Of a DNA stretch of 64,000 nucleotides, positions 24,681 through 33,690 are shown one piece after another. This DNA is from Labilithrix sp. (GTDB lineage: Bacteria > Myxococcota_A > Polyangia > Polyangiales > Polyangiaceae): positions 620,001 to 684,000 of the forward strand of contig JAHBWE010000001.1 of the NCBI GenBank assembly GCA_019637155.1. The letters run 5' to 3'. The notes beneath the pieces were generated by a model, which ran no database searches, was not told where the DNA came from, and saw only the letters and a program-made list of their open reading frames with translations. The position numbers and the translations under genes were made by a program. Within the stretch, counting starts at the first letter, position 1. Every line of letters starts with the position of its first letter.

Positions 24681-24719
24681 TCATCCCGTCGTCATCCCGT
24701 CGTCATCCCGTCGTCATCG
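24681..24719. repeat. 11-bp tandem repeat over the rnhB stop codon
   Basis: Three perfect copies of TCATCCCGTCG lie at 24681-24713, followed by a partial copy to 24719. The third copy contains the rnhB stop codon (24703-24705) and the partial copy encodes its last residues, so copy-number change would alter the end of the protein and the gap to the next gene. It is a likely slippage-prone microsatellite. Confidence 0.85.
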
Positions 24720-25545
24720 GGGCGTCTCTGGGCGTCGTTTTCCAGTGATCCGGCGCGAGCGGCGGGAGGCCGAGCGCCTCGCGGACCGGCGCGAACGACC
24801 GGCGATGGACGACGCACGCGCCGAGCCTCTGCAGCGCGGCGACGTGCTCCTTCACGGGGTAGCCCTTATGCCGCGCGAATCCGTAGCCCGGGTAGGTCGC
24901 GTCGAGCTCGCTCATCAGCGCGTCGCGCGCGGTCTTCGCCAGGATCGACGCCGCGGCGATCGAGAGGCTCCGGGAGTCGCCCTTCACGATCTTCTGCTGC
25001 GGGATCGCGAGGTCCTTGAGCAGCCGCGCGTCGAGGAGGAGGTGCGCGGGCGCGACGGCGAGCCCTTCGACCGCGCGGCGCATCGCGAGGAGGCCGGCGT
25101 GATGGATGTTGATGCGGTCGATCTCCTCCGGCGTCGCGAAGCCGACCGCCCACGCGACCGCGCTCTCCTTGATGACGACGGCGAGACGTTCGCGCTCGGC
25201 GGCGGTGAGCTTCTTCGAGTCGTCGACGTCGGCGAGGCGCGTCCCCGGCGCGAGGACGACCGCGCCGGCGGACACCGGACCGGCGAGCGGGCTCATCCCC
25301 GCTTCGTCGACGCCGGCGACGTGGACGACGCCGCTCGTCCACAGCTCCTGCTCGAAGCGGAGCATCCTCCGGAGGCGCTGCCCCTCCGCGCGGCGGGCGC
25401 GCCGGCGCCGCTCGATCGCGCGGAGGATCGCCTGCGCGCCGGAGCGCGGGTCCTCGCGCAGCCGCTCTTCGAGCTCCTTCGGAAGCGGCCGGTCGCCGTC
25501 GACGTAGCGGGCGCGGATCTCGGCGAGCTTCAGCGAGGGCTCCAA
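24703..25545 (-). CDS. rnhB: Ribonuclease HII
   Basis: The 280-residue protein contains the RNase HII fold from about residue 77: [67 protein letters not shown] and [17 protein letters not shown]. The four acidic catalytic positions (D and E of DEAG, the D of LLLDARLL, the D of KTARDAL) are present. It removes ribonucleotides from DNA. Two oddities stand out. The family motif DEAGRGPLAGP is [11 protein letters not shown] here, so the GRG loop that reads the RNA-DNA junction is changed. An arginine-rich N-terminal extension of about 75 residues precedes the fold. The gene lies 15 bp downstream of the pirin gene. Confidence 0.92.
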   Translation of the reverse strand: MEPSLKLAEIRARYVDGDRPLPKELEERLREDPRSGAQAILRAIERRRRARRAEGQRLRRMLRFEQELWTSGVVHVAGVDEAGMSPLAGPVSAGAVVLAPGTRLADVDDSKKLTAAERERLAVVIKESAVAWAVGFATPEEIDRINIHHAGLLAMRRAVEGLAVAPAHLLLDARLLKDLAIPQQKIVKGDSRSLSIAAASILAKTARDALMSELDATYPGYGFARHKGYPVKEHVAALQRLGACVVHRRSFAPVREALGLPPLAPDHWKTTPRDAPMTTG

Positions 25546-25560
25546 TGGTTCTCCAAATTT

Positions 25561-26430
25561 CTAAACTTCGGGGAGCGGAATGAGCTCCACGTCGTCGCCG
25601 GGGATAATCGGGAATCGCCGGTTCTTCCAGTCGTCCTTCGCGCGCTCGATTCGCTCTTTCGAGCTCGCGACGAAGTTCCAATAGATCTCGCGGCGGCCCT
25701 CGAGGTGCGCGCCGCCGAGGAGCATGACGCGCGCCGCCTCCTCCGCGACGACGCGGACCCGCGCGCCGGGCTCGAGGACCGCGAGCGCGCCGGGACCGAG
25801 CGCCTGCTCGCCGAGCCGGACGCGGCCCTCGACGACGTAGACCGCGCGCTCCTCGTGGCCGTCGTCGACCGGGAGCTCGGCGTCCGCGTCGAGGCGGGCG
25901 TGGACGTAGATCGTGGGCGAGAGCACGCCCACCGGCGAGGTCTTGCCGTAGGCCGTGCCGGCGATGACGTCGAGCGACGCGCCGTCGACGCTGAGGTGCG
26001 GGAGCGTCGCGCGGGGGTGGTGCTCGAAGCGCGGCTCCGTCTCCTCGTGCTCGAGCGGGAGCGCGACCCAGCTCTGGATCCCGTGCATCGCGAGGCCGTT
26101 CTTGCGGCCCTCGGCGGTCGCGCGCTCGGAGTGCGCGATGCCGCGACCGGCGATCATCCAGTTCACGTCGCCGGGGCGGACGACGCGATCGGAGCCGACG
26201 CTGTCCTTGTGCTGCATCTCGCCGGCGAACAGGTACGTGACCGTCGCGAGCCCGACGTGGGGATGAGGCCGCACGTCGAACCCGACCCCGGGCGCGAAGT
26301 CGGCGGGCCCCATGTGGTCGAAGAAGATGAACGGCCCGACGAGCCGGCGCTGGACTGCGGGGAGCACGCGGCGGACGGAGAAGCCTCCGAGATCGCGCGG
26401 CCGTCCTTCGATGAGGAGCTCGATCGCCAT
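25561..26430 (-). CDS. Pirin family protein
   Basis: This bicupin protein of 289 residues has the pirin N-terminal metal site: RPHPHVGLATVTYLFAGEMQHKDSVG and PGDVNWMIAGRGIAHSE. The second cupin carries AVYVVEGRVRLGEQALGPGALAVL and the C-terminal REIYWNFVASSKERIERAKDDW typical of the YhhW-type branch. Family members are iron-binding quercetin dioxygenases or redox-responsive regulators; which applies here cannot be told. It is the first gene of the minus-strand run leading into rnhB, and a divergent gene starts 139 bp away at 26570. Confidence 0.93.
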   Translation of the reverse strand: MAIELLIEGRPRDLGGFSVRRVLPAVQRRLVGPFIFFDHMGPADFAPGVGFDVRPHPHVGLATVTYLFAGEMQHKDSVGSDRVVRPGDVNWMIAGRGIAHSERATAEGRKNGLAMHGIQSWVALPLEHEETEPRFEHHPRATLPHLSVDGASLDVIAGTAYGKTSPVGVLSPTIYVHARLDADAELPVDDGHEERAVYVVEGRVRLGEQALGPGALAVLEPGARVRVVAEEAARVMLLGGAHLEGRREIYWNFVASSKERIERAKDDWKNRRFPIIPGDDVELIPLPEV

Positions 26431-26569
26431 GACGTGCGGTCGAGCCTACTTCGCTGGTGCGGGAGGCGGTGAGATTAGTCTCGACGCGGTGCGGGCAAAG
26501 GTGAGAAGGAAGTATGAGCGACCGCTCCGCGCGCATGCGCACGCGTAGACGCGAAAAAATCGACGACCC

Positions 26570-27754
26570 GTGACCGACGAATCGAACGACATCCTGCCGA
26601 CCTGGATCGAGGTCAGCTATCCCGCAAACCGTGGCGTGATTGGTCTCCGTGGCAGTCACGCGCCCCTCTCCTGGGAGCACACGACCGCGCCGACCCGGCG
26701 CATCGGAGACCACCACCTCTTCTCGGTGCCGATGAGAGAGGGCGAGCTCGTCGAGCTCAAGGTCGTGCGCGACGACCACTGGGCGCAGGGCCGCAACTAC
26801 GTCGTGCACGCGGGCGAGCACCTGCGCATCGAGCCGTACTTCGACAGCCCGGAGCCGAAGTTCGTGCGCGACGTCATCGTCGAGCACAAGGGAAAGTCCC
26901 AGCGCCTCGACGTGCTCCTCCCGCCGAGCTACGACGAGCAGCCGAAGAAGCGCTACCCGGTCCTCTACGTCCTCGACGGGCAGGCGCTCTGGCAGCACTC
27001 GACCGATCCCTTCGGCACGTGGGGCATGGACGGGACCTTGTGGTTCCTCTACGAGCTCGGCGCGATCGCGGAGCTCATCGTCGTCGGCGTCCATACGTCC
27101 GAGTACCGCCTCCAGAACCTCACCCCGGTGCCGGATCCGCACTACGGCGGCGGCAACGCGAAGGAGTTCCTCGAGCTCATGGTCGACGGCGTCGTCGAGC
27201 ACGTGAACCGCACCTTCCGCACAGAGGCCGATCGCGAGGACACCGGCATCCTCGGGAGCTCGCTCGGCGCCCTCTTCGCGCTCTACGCGGCGTGGACGCG
27301 GCCCGACGTCTTCGGCAAGGCGGCCTGCCTCTCGAGCTCGTTCTGGTGGGCGGACCGCTGGGCGGTGCGCCACGTCCAGTCGTCGCCGCCGCCGGAGCCG
27401 CGCCCCGTCTTCTACCTCGACTCCGGCGCCGCTCCGCAGCCGATGGAAGAGGACGTCCGCCTCGTCGACGGCTTCCATCACACGCGCTCGATGCTGCGCG
27501 CGCTCACGCAGGCGGGCTTCGACGTCGGCTTCGATCTGCATCGCCTCGTGTTCCCGGGGCAGGCGCACCACACCGCGTCGTGGGCGGGCCGCGTCGCGCT
27601 CCCGCTCCAGCTCCAGTTCCCGGTCACGCTCCAGCCGCTCGACAGCGTGCGCTGGGGGACCTCGCACGAGGAGAACGACCTCGAGACGGTCTCCTCCGCG
27701 AAGCCGGAGTCGGCCCACTTCAAGACCGGCTCTTATCGTACGCTCGCGCGGTGA
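26570..27754 (+). CDS. Esterase family alpha/beta hydrolase (Fes/esterase D-like)
   Basis: The 394-residue protein has a small N-terminal beta domain (about 1-105) followed by an esterase domain: RLDVLLPPSYDEQPKKRYPVLYVLDGQALW, then the nucleophile elbow GSSLGALFALYAA with the serine in GxSxG, and a downstream Asp/His region (FYLDSGA, PGQAHHTASW). This is the architecture of enterochelin-esterase-like and S-formylglutathione-hydrolase-like enzymes. No signal peptide is seen, so it should be cytoplasmic. It uses a GTG start at 26570, since no ATG precedes the conserved part. Its TGA overlaps the GTG of the next hydrolase gene (27751-27754), implying coupled synthesis. Confidence 0.85.
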   Translation: MTDESNDILPTWIEVSYPANRGVIGLRGSHAPLSWEHTTAPTRRIGDHHLFSVPMREGELVELKVVRDDHWAQGRNYVVHAGEHLRIEPYFDSPEPKFVRDVIVEHKGKSQRLDVLLPPSYDEQPKKRYPVLYVLDGQALWQHSTDPFGTWGMDGTLWFLYELGAIAELIVVGVHTSEYRLQNLTPVPDPHYGGGNAKEFLELMVDGVVEHVNRTFRTEADREDTGILGSSLGALFALYAAWTRPDVFGKAACLSSSFWWADRWAVRHVQSSPPPEPRPVFYLDSGAAPQPMEEDVRLVDGFHHTRSMLRALTQAGFDVGFDLHRLVFPGQAHHTASWAGRVALPLQLQFPVTLQPLDSVRWGTSHEENDLETVSSAKPESAHFKTGSYRTLAR

Positions 27755-28548
27755 CGATCGCGTGGGAGGCGGCCGGCGGCGGCGCGGAGAAGGTCCTCTT
27801 CATCCAGGGCGCCGGCGTCCCCGGCGCGGGGTGGAAGCCGCAGCTCGCCGGCCTCTCCGATCGTTTCCACTGCGCGTCGTTCGACAACCGCGGCACCGGC
27901 AAGAGCCGCCGCGCGGACGGCGCGTTCACGATCGACGACTGGCGCGCCGACGCGCTCGAGGTGCTCGACGCGCTCGGCTGGGAGCGCGCCCACGTCGTCG
28001 GGCACAGCCTCGGCGGCCTCGTCGCGCAGTCGCTCGCGCTCGAGGCGCGCGCCCGCGTCGCGAGCCTCACGTTGATGTGCACGTTCCATCGCGGCGCGGA
28101 GGCGAGCCGCCTCTCGCCGTGGATAGTGTGGACCGGGCTCCGCACGTACGTCGGCACGCGCTCGATGCGGCGGCGGGCCTTCCTCGAGATCCTCCTCTCG
28201 CCCGCGGAGCGCGCCGCGCGGGCCTCCGCGCTGGACGACTACGCGGCGGAGCTCGCGCCGCTCTTCGGCCGCGACCTCGGCGATCCCGCCGCGATCGCGA
28301 TGAAGCAGCTCGGCGCGGCGGCGAAGCACGACGTCCGCGCGCGGCTCGCGGAGCTCGCGGACGTCCCGACCCTCGTCGTGAGCGGCGCGCACGATCGCCT
28401 CGCGCTCCCCGCGTTCGGCCGCGCGCTCGCGGCGGCGATCCCGGGCGCGCGCTTCGTCGAGTGCGACGCCGCGCACGGTCTCCCGATCACGCGCGCGGAC
28501 GAGACGAACCGCCTCGTCGCCGAGCACGTGCAGAGCGCACGCGGCTAG
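27751..28548 (+). CDS. Alpha/beta hydrolase
   Basis: A 265-residue classic alpha/beta hydrolase: oxyanion-hole region FIQGAGVPGAGW, then FDNRGTGKSRR, nucleophile elbow GHSLGGLVAQ, acid in VVSGAHDRLALP and the catalytic His in CDAAHGLP. It is most like the small esterase/epoxide-hydrolase/haloperoxidase group; the substrate is unknown. The GTG start at 27751 overlaps the previous stop (GTGA). Two hydrolases of different subfamilies in a coupled pair suggests sequential steps on one substrate. Confidence 0.88.
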   Translation: MTIAWEAAGGGAEKVLFIQGAGVPGAGWKPQLAGLSDRFHCASFDNRGTGKSRRADGAFTIDDWRADALEVLDALGWERAHVVGHSLGGLVAQSLALEARARVASLTLMCTFHRGAEASRLSPWIVWTGLRTYVGTRSMRRRAFLEILLSPAERAARASALDDYAAELAPLFGRDLGDPAAIAMKQLGAAAKHDVRARLAELADVPTLVVSGAHDRLALPAFGRALAAAIPGARFVECDAAHGLPITRADETNRLVAEHVQSARG

Positions 28549-28590
28549 GCGCCTTTGAGCCGCCCGTTCGCGTGGGATACGCTGGGCGCC

Positions 28591-29316
28591 ATGTCCCGTC
28601 TCGGGCTCGCCCTGCTCCTCGTCGGCGCCGTCGGCGCCCTCGCATGCCAGACCGACGAAGTGGAGAAGCCGACCTACGAGTTCGGCCTCTTCCCCAAGAT
28701 CGCGCACTCCGGCTTCAACGCGACCACGCGCTTCAACGTCGTCTACGCGACGAGCGCGCCCGCGCCGGAGTGGTCGATCGACGATCCTTCGATCGGCACG
28801 ATCGCGCCCACCGTGCCGCCGTCGATCCCGGGGGTGGACGTCTCGAACCTCAAGTTCGCGCTCGTGACGACGACGAAGGCGGGCGAGACGACGGTGCACG
28901 TGCGCTCGGGCGACACGGTCCTCGACGCGCAGCTCGTCGTGAAGGGCTACACCGACGAGCAGGTCGTCCTCGGCAAGGCGCGCTACGACACGGACGCGAC
29001 CAACGGCGCCGAGCCCGCGCGGAAGCCCTGCGCCGACTGCCACACGAAGCCCGAGGGCGTCGACCACTCGCCGCTCAAGATGGCGGGCTTCGACGATCCC
29101 ACGATCCTCGGCGTGATCCAGGACGCGACCTACCCCGACGGCGGCGCCGGCAGCTCGACGACGAGCGCGTTCCGGCCCTCGGGTCCGCTCACGCTCACGA
29201 CCCACAAGTGGGGTCTCACCGAGCCCGAGAAGGACGGCATCCTCGCCTACCTCCGCTCGCTCCCGCTCGGCAAGGTCACCGACGCCGGCGCGCCCCCACC
29301 CGACGGCGGCCCGTAG
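28591..29316 (+). CDS. Lipoprotein with c-type heme motif
   Basis: The 241-residue product starts at the ATG giving a lipoprotein signal (MSRLGLALLLVGAVGALAC). Residues about 30-130 are a beta-rich domain like a bacterial Ig fold (EWSIDDPSIGTI, VHVRSGDTVLDAQLVV). The C-terminal part contains CADCH, a true CxxCH heme-binding motif, HSPLKMAGFDDPTILGVIQD and a terminal helix (LTEPEKDGILAYLRSLP) as in small cytochromes c. It should be a periplasm-facing electron carrier or an Ig-cytochrome hybrid. Its 3-prime end overlaps the convergent gene by 70 bp. Confidence 0.82.
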   Translation: MSRLGLALLLVGAVGALACQTDEVEKPTYEFGLFPKIAHSGFNATTRFNVVYATSAPAPEWSIDDPSIGTIAPTVPPSIPGVDVSNLKFALVTTTKAGETTVHVRSGDTVLDAQLVVKGYTDEQVVLGKARYDTDATNGAEPARKPCADCHTKPEGVDHSPLKMAGFDDPTILGVIQDATYPDGGAGSSTTSAFRPSGPLTLTTHKWGLTEPEKDGILAYLRSLPLGKVTDAGAPPPDGGP

Positions 29317-29768
29317 CACGCGACGAGCGCGCGTCGCGCCGCGAGGTACTTCGCGAGGTTCGAGCCGTCGTTCCGGGGGAGGGAGCGGCCGCGGCGCGCG
29401 GTGACCTCGCCCGTCGCCGTCTTCGTCACGCGCTGGAACGTGCGCGCCTCGCCGTCGACGTCGAGGACCCAGGAATCGACTTGCTCGTCGCAGGTCGTGC
29501 ACGTGTCGTCGTGGCCGTGGAGCACCGTCGACGTCGCGACGAGGTCGTCGAGCTCCTCGAGCGAGAGCGGCGCGCCATGGAGGAGCGCGAAGCGAACGTC
29601 GATCGAGAGCGAGACGTTCGCCGCGACGAAGTCGCTCAGCGCCGCCCCCGCGTCGACGCACTCCGAAGCCACCGCGCTCGACGAGGCGGCGGCGTCCTCC
29701 GACGAAGCCGCGGCGCAGCCGGTGAGACCAAGAACGAGGACGACCGTGGAAAGGTGAGCAAGCATCAT
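29247..29768 (-). CDS. Small lipoprotein of unknown function
   Basis: The 173-residue protein begins MMLAHLSTVVLVLGLTGCAAA, a good lipoprotein signal, and continues with a Ser/Ala spacer. The mature part has four cysteines, including CTTCDEQ, in a fold I do not recognise (LSDFVAANVSLSIDVRFALLHG, DSWVLDVDGEARTFQRVT). The two adjacent ATG codons at 29768 and 29765 are both possible starts. The C-terminal 23 codons run antisense to the end of the heme lipoprotein gene, so one of the two stop assignments could be secondary. Confidence 0.65.
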   Translation of the reverse strand: MMLAHLSTVVLVLGLTGCAAASSEDAAASSSAVASECVDAGAALSDFVAANVSLSIDVRFALLHGAPLSLEELDDLVATSTVLHGHDDTCTTCDEQVDSWVLDVDGEARTFQRVTKTATGEVTARRGRSLPRNDGSNLAKYLAARRALVACYGPPSGGGAPASVTLPSGSERR

Positions 29769-29866
29769 GGTGGCGCCCTGAGCACTCCGCGTGCCGGGGA
29801 ATTCCGCCGTATTTCTCGGCGGGGGCTGAGGTCGGCAGCCCTCCACCGTCACCCGGCGCGTGACGC

Positions 29867-30307
29867 CTACGCGATCTCGATGCGGTGCACGCGCGCCGCG
29901 TCGGCGTCGACGAGGAGCACGCCGGCGACCTCGAAGGCGTGCTGGTACTCGAGGAGCTGCCGCCGCGTCGCGGCGGTCTCGATGCGCGTCGCGACCGCGC
30001 CGGTCTTCACCTCGGCGACGAAGCGCGCGCCCGCCTTCGAGACGAGGTAGTCCGCGCGCACCGCGATCGTCACCGGCGCGCCGTCGACCGCGAGCGTGTA
30101 GCCGCCGGCGACCTGCCGCCCCTCGATCGTGAAGCCCGCCGCCTCGAGGAGGCGCGCGGCCTCGCGCTCGCCCTCCGCGCCGCGATCGAACCGGCGCCGC
30201 ATCGCGAGGCCGCGCAGCCAGCCGCGCACCCAGAGGAGGAGTGCGCACGCGATCGCGACCGCGGCGAGGGCCACGAGCGCTTCACGCGGGACGTCGTCGA
30301 GCGTCAA
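29867..30307 (-). CDS. Membrane-anchored PD-(D/E)XK nuclease-like protein
   Basis: The 146-residue protein starts with a membrane segment (ALVALAAVAIACALLLWVRGWL) and a basic stop-transfer (RRRF). The rest reads like a minimal PD-(D/E)XK restriction-like domain: an early Glu in EGEREAARLLEAAGF, the active-site Asp in RADYLV, and FVAEVKTG carrying the E-x-K pair, then helices with YQHAFEVAGVLLVD. These are the positions expected for a metal-dependent nuclease core of the Holliday-resolvase or Mrr type. Why such a fold would be tethered to the membrane is unknown. It is divergent from the protease gene starting at 30440. Confidence 0.62.
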   Translation of the reverse strand: MTLDDVPREALVALAAVAIACALLLWVRGWLRGLAMRRRFDRGAEGEREAARLLEAAGFTIEGRQVAGGYTLAVDGAPVTIAVRADYLVSKAGARFVAEVKTGAVATRIETAATRRQLLEYQHAFEVAGVLLVDADAARVHRIEIA

Positions 30308-30439
30308 CGAAGCGAGGATAGGCGCGCGCGAGACGGCGACGAAATTGTCAGCGTCGGATCATCGCGCGCGCGTCCTCCTCCGCCGGGGCGCGTTCTCTTC
30401 CTCCCTCGCCGTCACGAGAAACGTCTACGCTGGCCGCCG

Positions 30440-32947
30440 ATGAAGGCCAAGACGCTCACTCTTTTCCTCGTTTCCGTCGCCGCGGCCGGCGCGCTCGCGT
30501 GCGGCAAGACCGAGCCGAAGAACCCGGCGCCCGTGGTCGCGAGCGCGCCGCCCGTCGCGTCCGCGCCGCCGCCGACGGTGCACGAGCGCGTCGTCCCGCA
30601 CGTCTGCGCCGCGCGGAAGAAGGTCGCGCAGCTCCTCGGGCAGAAGAACGAGGCGCCGATCGAGCCGTTCGAGCAGAGCGCCGAGGCCGCGCCGCCGCCG
30701 TCGAGCGTCACCGCCGGCGCCGCGAGGATCCCGGCGAACCAGGCCTACCGCGTCGTCGCCCCCTCCACCGTGCTCATCCGCACCGACAACGGGCTCGGCA
30801 CCGGCGTCGTCATCGATCCGAAGGGCTACGTCCTCACGAACAACCACGTCGTCGCCGACGGCCGGAAGCACGACTTCGTCATCACGGTGAAGGTCACGCT
30901 CGGCGACCTCGCGCCGACGGGGCGCATGGTCCGGCAGGAGAAGACCTACGAGGGCGTCGTCGTGAAGTCCGATCCCGTGCGCGACGTCGCGATCGTGAAG
31001 ATCAAGGACCCGCCGCCGAAGCTCGAGGTCGCCAAGTTCGCCAAGAGCGCGCCGCAGGTCGCGGAGAAGGTGATCGCGGTCGGCCACGCCGGGATCGGCT
31101 TCCTCTGGGCGGCGAAGACCTGCAGCGTCGCCACGATCGGCGAGCGCCAGAGCGACGTCAGCATGCTCGCCGCGTTCGACTGCGCGAACCTGGACCCGGC
31201 CGCGCCGCCCGCGGAGGCGGAGGCGAAGAAGACCCGCTGCGACGAGGCGAAGAAGCGCATGACCGACGCGCTCAACGCGGCCACGCAGGGCCTCGCGATC
31301 CAGACCGACTGCGCGATCACGCACGGCGACAGCGGCGGCCCGCTCGTCAACGTCGTCGGCGAGGTCGTCGGCCTCAACCAGAGCATCGCCGTCGACGCCG
31401 CGACGGTCTCGTTCCACGTGCACCTCGACGAGCTCCGCGAGTTCATCGGCAAATACCCGGAGGAGGGAGTCCCCATTCTCCCTGATCCGTATTGCGACGG
31501 CGGGTTCAACCCCACGCTCGAGGACGTCGACCTCGACGGAGTCCCGGAGACGCTCGTCACGAAAGGCAATCAGGGGCTCCTCGGCAGCTTCGATCGGCTC
31601 TCGCTCCTCATCGACCTCGACGAGGACCAGGGCAAGAAATCGAAGGAAGGCCAGGCCGAGTCCTTCGACGCGGAGATCGCCCTCCTCACGATCCGCAATA
31701 CCACGTACGTCTGGTACGACACGGTCGGGGACAACAAGTTCGATGTCCTCCTCGTCGACAAGGACAACGACGGAAAGCCGGAGCAGCTCTTCCACCTCGG
31801 CCCGAACGGCGCGCTGACGGAGGAGAAGGACAAATCGCTGATCCCCAATCACGACCTCAGCGCGCGCTTCGTGAAGGACCCCAAGCTCCACGTCCGCCTC
31901 GCCAAGATCGCGCAGGCGATCGGCGGCACGAAGATGATCTCGGCGAAGACCCTCGCCGCCGCGTCCGCGACGACGACGCTCCCGGATCCGCTCCTCGGCG
32001 GCGGTAACCAGGGCCGCGTGCTCGACACCGACGCGAACGGCCGCCCCGACCTCGCCGCCGTGCGCGGCGCCTTCAGCCGCGGCGTCCTCATCGACGCGGA
32101 CGAGGACTCGCTCGGCACGCTCAAGGTCGGCGCCTCCGCCGACGAGCTCGTGAAGGCGAAGAAGGTCGACGCCGAGGTGGCGATCGTCGTCCAGGGCACC
32201 ACCCTCTGGGCGCAGTACGACACGAACAACGACGGCAAGTTCGACCTCGCGCTCGTCGCGTCGAACGGCGGCGATCCGTCGTCGCTCATCGCCACGAGCG
32301 CCTACAAGATCGGCGACAAGGGCGAGCTCGCCCCCGCGCCCGAGAACGTCGGCCGCAAGGTGCTGCGCCCGGGCCTCCTCCCCGAGCACCCGCGCGTCGC
32401 GAACGCGTTCCGCTACTTCGGCTCCGACGTCGCCGCCGACGAGGGCATGGGCTCGGTCCCCGATCCCACCGCCGCGCGCGGCCGCTTCCGCGCGCGCGAG
32501 GTCAAGGGCCTCCCCGCCTCGACCATCGTCGAGAGCGAGGCCGGCTCCGCCAGCGTCATCCTCGTCGACGTCGATCGCGACTCGAAGGTCCCGGCGAAGG
32601 ACCCCGACATCCCGAAGATCGTCGCGGACGGGAAGTTCGACGCGGAGGTCGCGATCGTGCATCGCGGCCTCGGCGACGGCGGCGCGGACTGGGTCTATTA
32701 CGACACCGACGCGGACGGGAAGTTCGACTTCGTCCTCTACGTCCCCGCCACGAACAAGGAGGCCCCCGCGCAGGCGTGGCGCGTCGTGAAGGACGCGTCG
32801 GCGAAGAACGGCGTCGCCTTCCAGCACGATCCGGCGGCGATCGCGGGCAAGCCGATCCGCCACAAGACGATCTTCAAGGACAAGGCGATGGGCCCGAAGT
32901 GGAAGGCGATCGCGGAGAAGATCTTCAAGCCGTCGATGATCGAGTAG
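30440..32947 (+). CDS. Trypsin-like protease lipoprotein with calcium-type acidic repeats
   Basis: The 835-residue protein starts with MKAKTLTLFLVSVAAAGALAC, a lipoprotein signal, then a Pro/Ala linker. A serine-protease domain of the S1C/DegP type follows: His136 in LTNNHVVAD, Asp182 in RDVAIVKI and Ser298 in HGDSGGPLV. An insertion of about 60 residues with three cysteines separates the Asp and Ser. There is no PDZ domain. Instead, from about residue 350, acidic loops recur (DKDNDGKPE, DTDANGRPD, DTNNDGKFD, DTDADGKFD), like thrombospondin- or dockerin-type calcium sites. It should be envelope-located and possibly calcium-stabilised. It is followed with one-base overlap by a hydrolase gene. 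Confidence 0.88.
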   Translation: MKAKTLTLFLVSVAAAGALACGKTEPKNPAPVVASAPPVASAPPPTVHERVVPHVCAARKKVAQLLGQKNEAPIEPFEQSAEAAPPPSSVTAGAARIPANQAYRVVAPSTVLIRTDNGLGTGVVIDPKGYVLTNNHVVADGRKHDFVITVKVTLGDLAPTGRMVRQEKTYEGVVVKSDPVRDVAIVKIKDPPPKLEVAKFAKSAPQVAEKVIAVGHAGIGFLWAAKTCSVATIGERQSDVSMLAAFDCANLDPAAPPAEAEAKKTRCDEAKKRMTDALNAATQGLAIQTDCAITHGDSGGPLVNVVGEVVGLNQSIAVDAATVSFHVHLDELREFIGKYPEEGVPILPDPYCDGGFNPTLEDVDLDGVPETLVTKGNQGLLGSFDRLSLLIDLDEDQGKKSKEGQAESFDAEIALLTIRNTTYVWYDTVGDNKFDVLLVDKDNDGKPEQLFHLGPNGALTEEKDKSLIPNHDLSARFVKDPKLHVRLAKIAQAIGGTKMISAKTLAAASATTTLPDPLLGGGNQGRVLDTDANGRPDLAAVRGAFSRGVLIDADEDSLGTLKVGASADELVKAKKVDAEVAIVVQGTTLWAQYDTNNDGKFDLALVASNGGDPSSLIATSAYKIGDKGELAPAPENVGRKVLRPGLLPEHPRVANAFRYFGSDVAADEGMGSVPDPTAARGRFRAREVKGLPASTIVESEAGSASVILVDVDRDSKVPAKDPDIPKIVADGKFDAEVAIVHRGLGDGGADWVYYDTDADGKFDFVLYVPATNKEAPAQAWRVVKDASAKNGVAFQHDPAAIAGKPIRHKTIFKDKAMGPKWKAIAEKIFKPSMIE

Positions 32948-33690
32948 TGACGCCGAGCACCGCGGGGGACATTCCGCTCCTGACCTGGGCCCCCGAGCCC
33001 GGGGGAGAGGGCCGCGGCGCGGTCCTCCTCTTCCACGGCCTCCGCATGGGCGCCGACTCCCTCGCGCGCGAGGCCGGCTGGCTCGTCGCGCGCGGCTTCA
33101 CCGTCCTCGGCGTCGACGCCCCGCACCACGGCCGCCGCTCCTCCGAGGTCGTCGAGACGATGCCGGACGCGCTTACGCTCGAGGGGCACTACGTCCTCCT
33201 CCGTCTCCTGCGCGAGGCACGGGCGGAGATCCCCGCCCTCGTCGATCACGCGCGCGCGCTCGGCCACGAGCGCGTCGCGATCGCGGGCGTCTCGTTCGGC
33301 GCCTTCATCGCGCTCGCCGCCGCCGCGGTGGAGCCGCGCCTCGACGCGTTCGTGTCGATCCTGGGGACGCCGGACTGGACCCCGCGCGACGGCGCCGTCC
33401 CCGACGATCTCCGGGAGGCCGTCGCCGAGTCTCCCCATCACCGCCCGGAGGCGTTCGCGCCGCGGCCGCTCCTCCTCTTGAACGGCGGCGCCGACGACAA
33501 CGTCCGCCCCGGCCCGGCCCGCGATCTCGCCGCGCGCCTCCGCCCGCTCTACGAGGCCGCCGGCGCGGGCGCGTCGCTCGTCCACCACGAATATCCAAAT
33601 ACGCCGCACTTCGTCGAAGAGCCGGAGTGGGCCGATATGTGGCAGCGGACGGGCGATTTCCTGATTCAGGCCTTCGCGTCGAAGCGATAA
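32947..33690 (+). CDS. Alpha/beta hydrolase
   Basis: This 247-residue hydrolase has LLFHGLRMGADS as oxyanion loop, VDAPHHGRRS, nucleophile elbow GVSFGAFIALAAA (GxSxG), an Asp in LNGGADDNVRPG and a His in YPNTPHFVEE. It resembles the dienelactone-hydrolase and prolyl-oligopeptidase-like branch. The GTG start shares one base with the TAG of the protease gene, so translation is probably coupled. The end overlaps the convergent GST gene by 25 bp. The substrate is unknown. Confidence 0.85.
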   Translation: MTPSTAGDIPLLTWAPEPGGEGRGAVLLFHGLRMGADSLAREAGWLVARGFTVLGVDAPHHGRRSSEVVETMPDALTLEGHYVLLRLLREARAEIPALVDHARALGHERVAIAGVSFGAFIALAAAAVEPRLDAFVSILGTPDWTPRDGAVPDDLREAVAESPHHRPEAFAPRPLLLLNGGADDNVRPGPARDLAARLRPLYEAAGAGASLVHHEYPNTPHFVEEPEWADMWQRTGDFLIQAFASKR

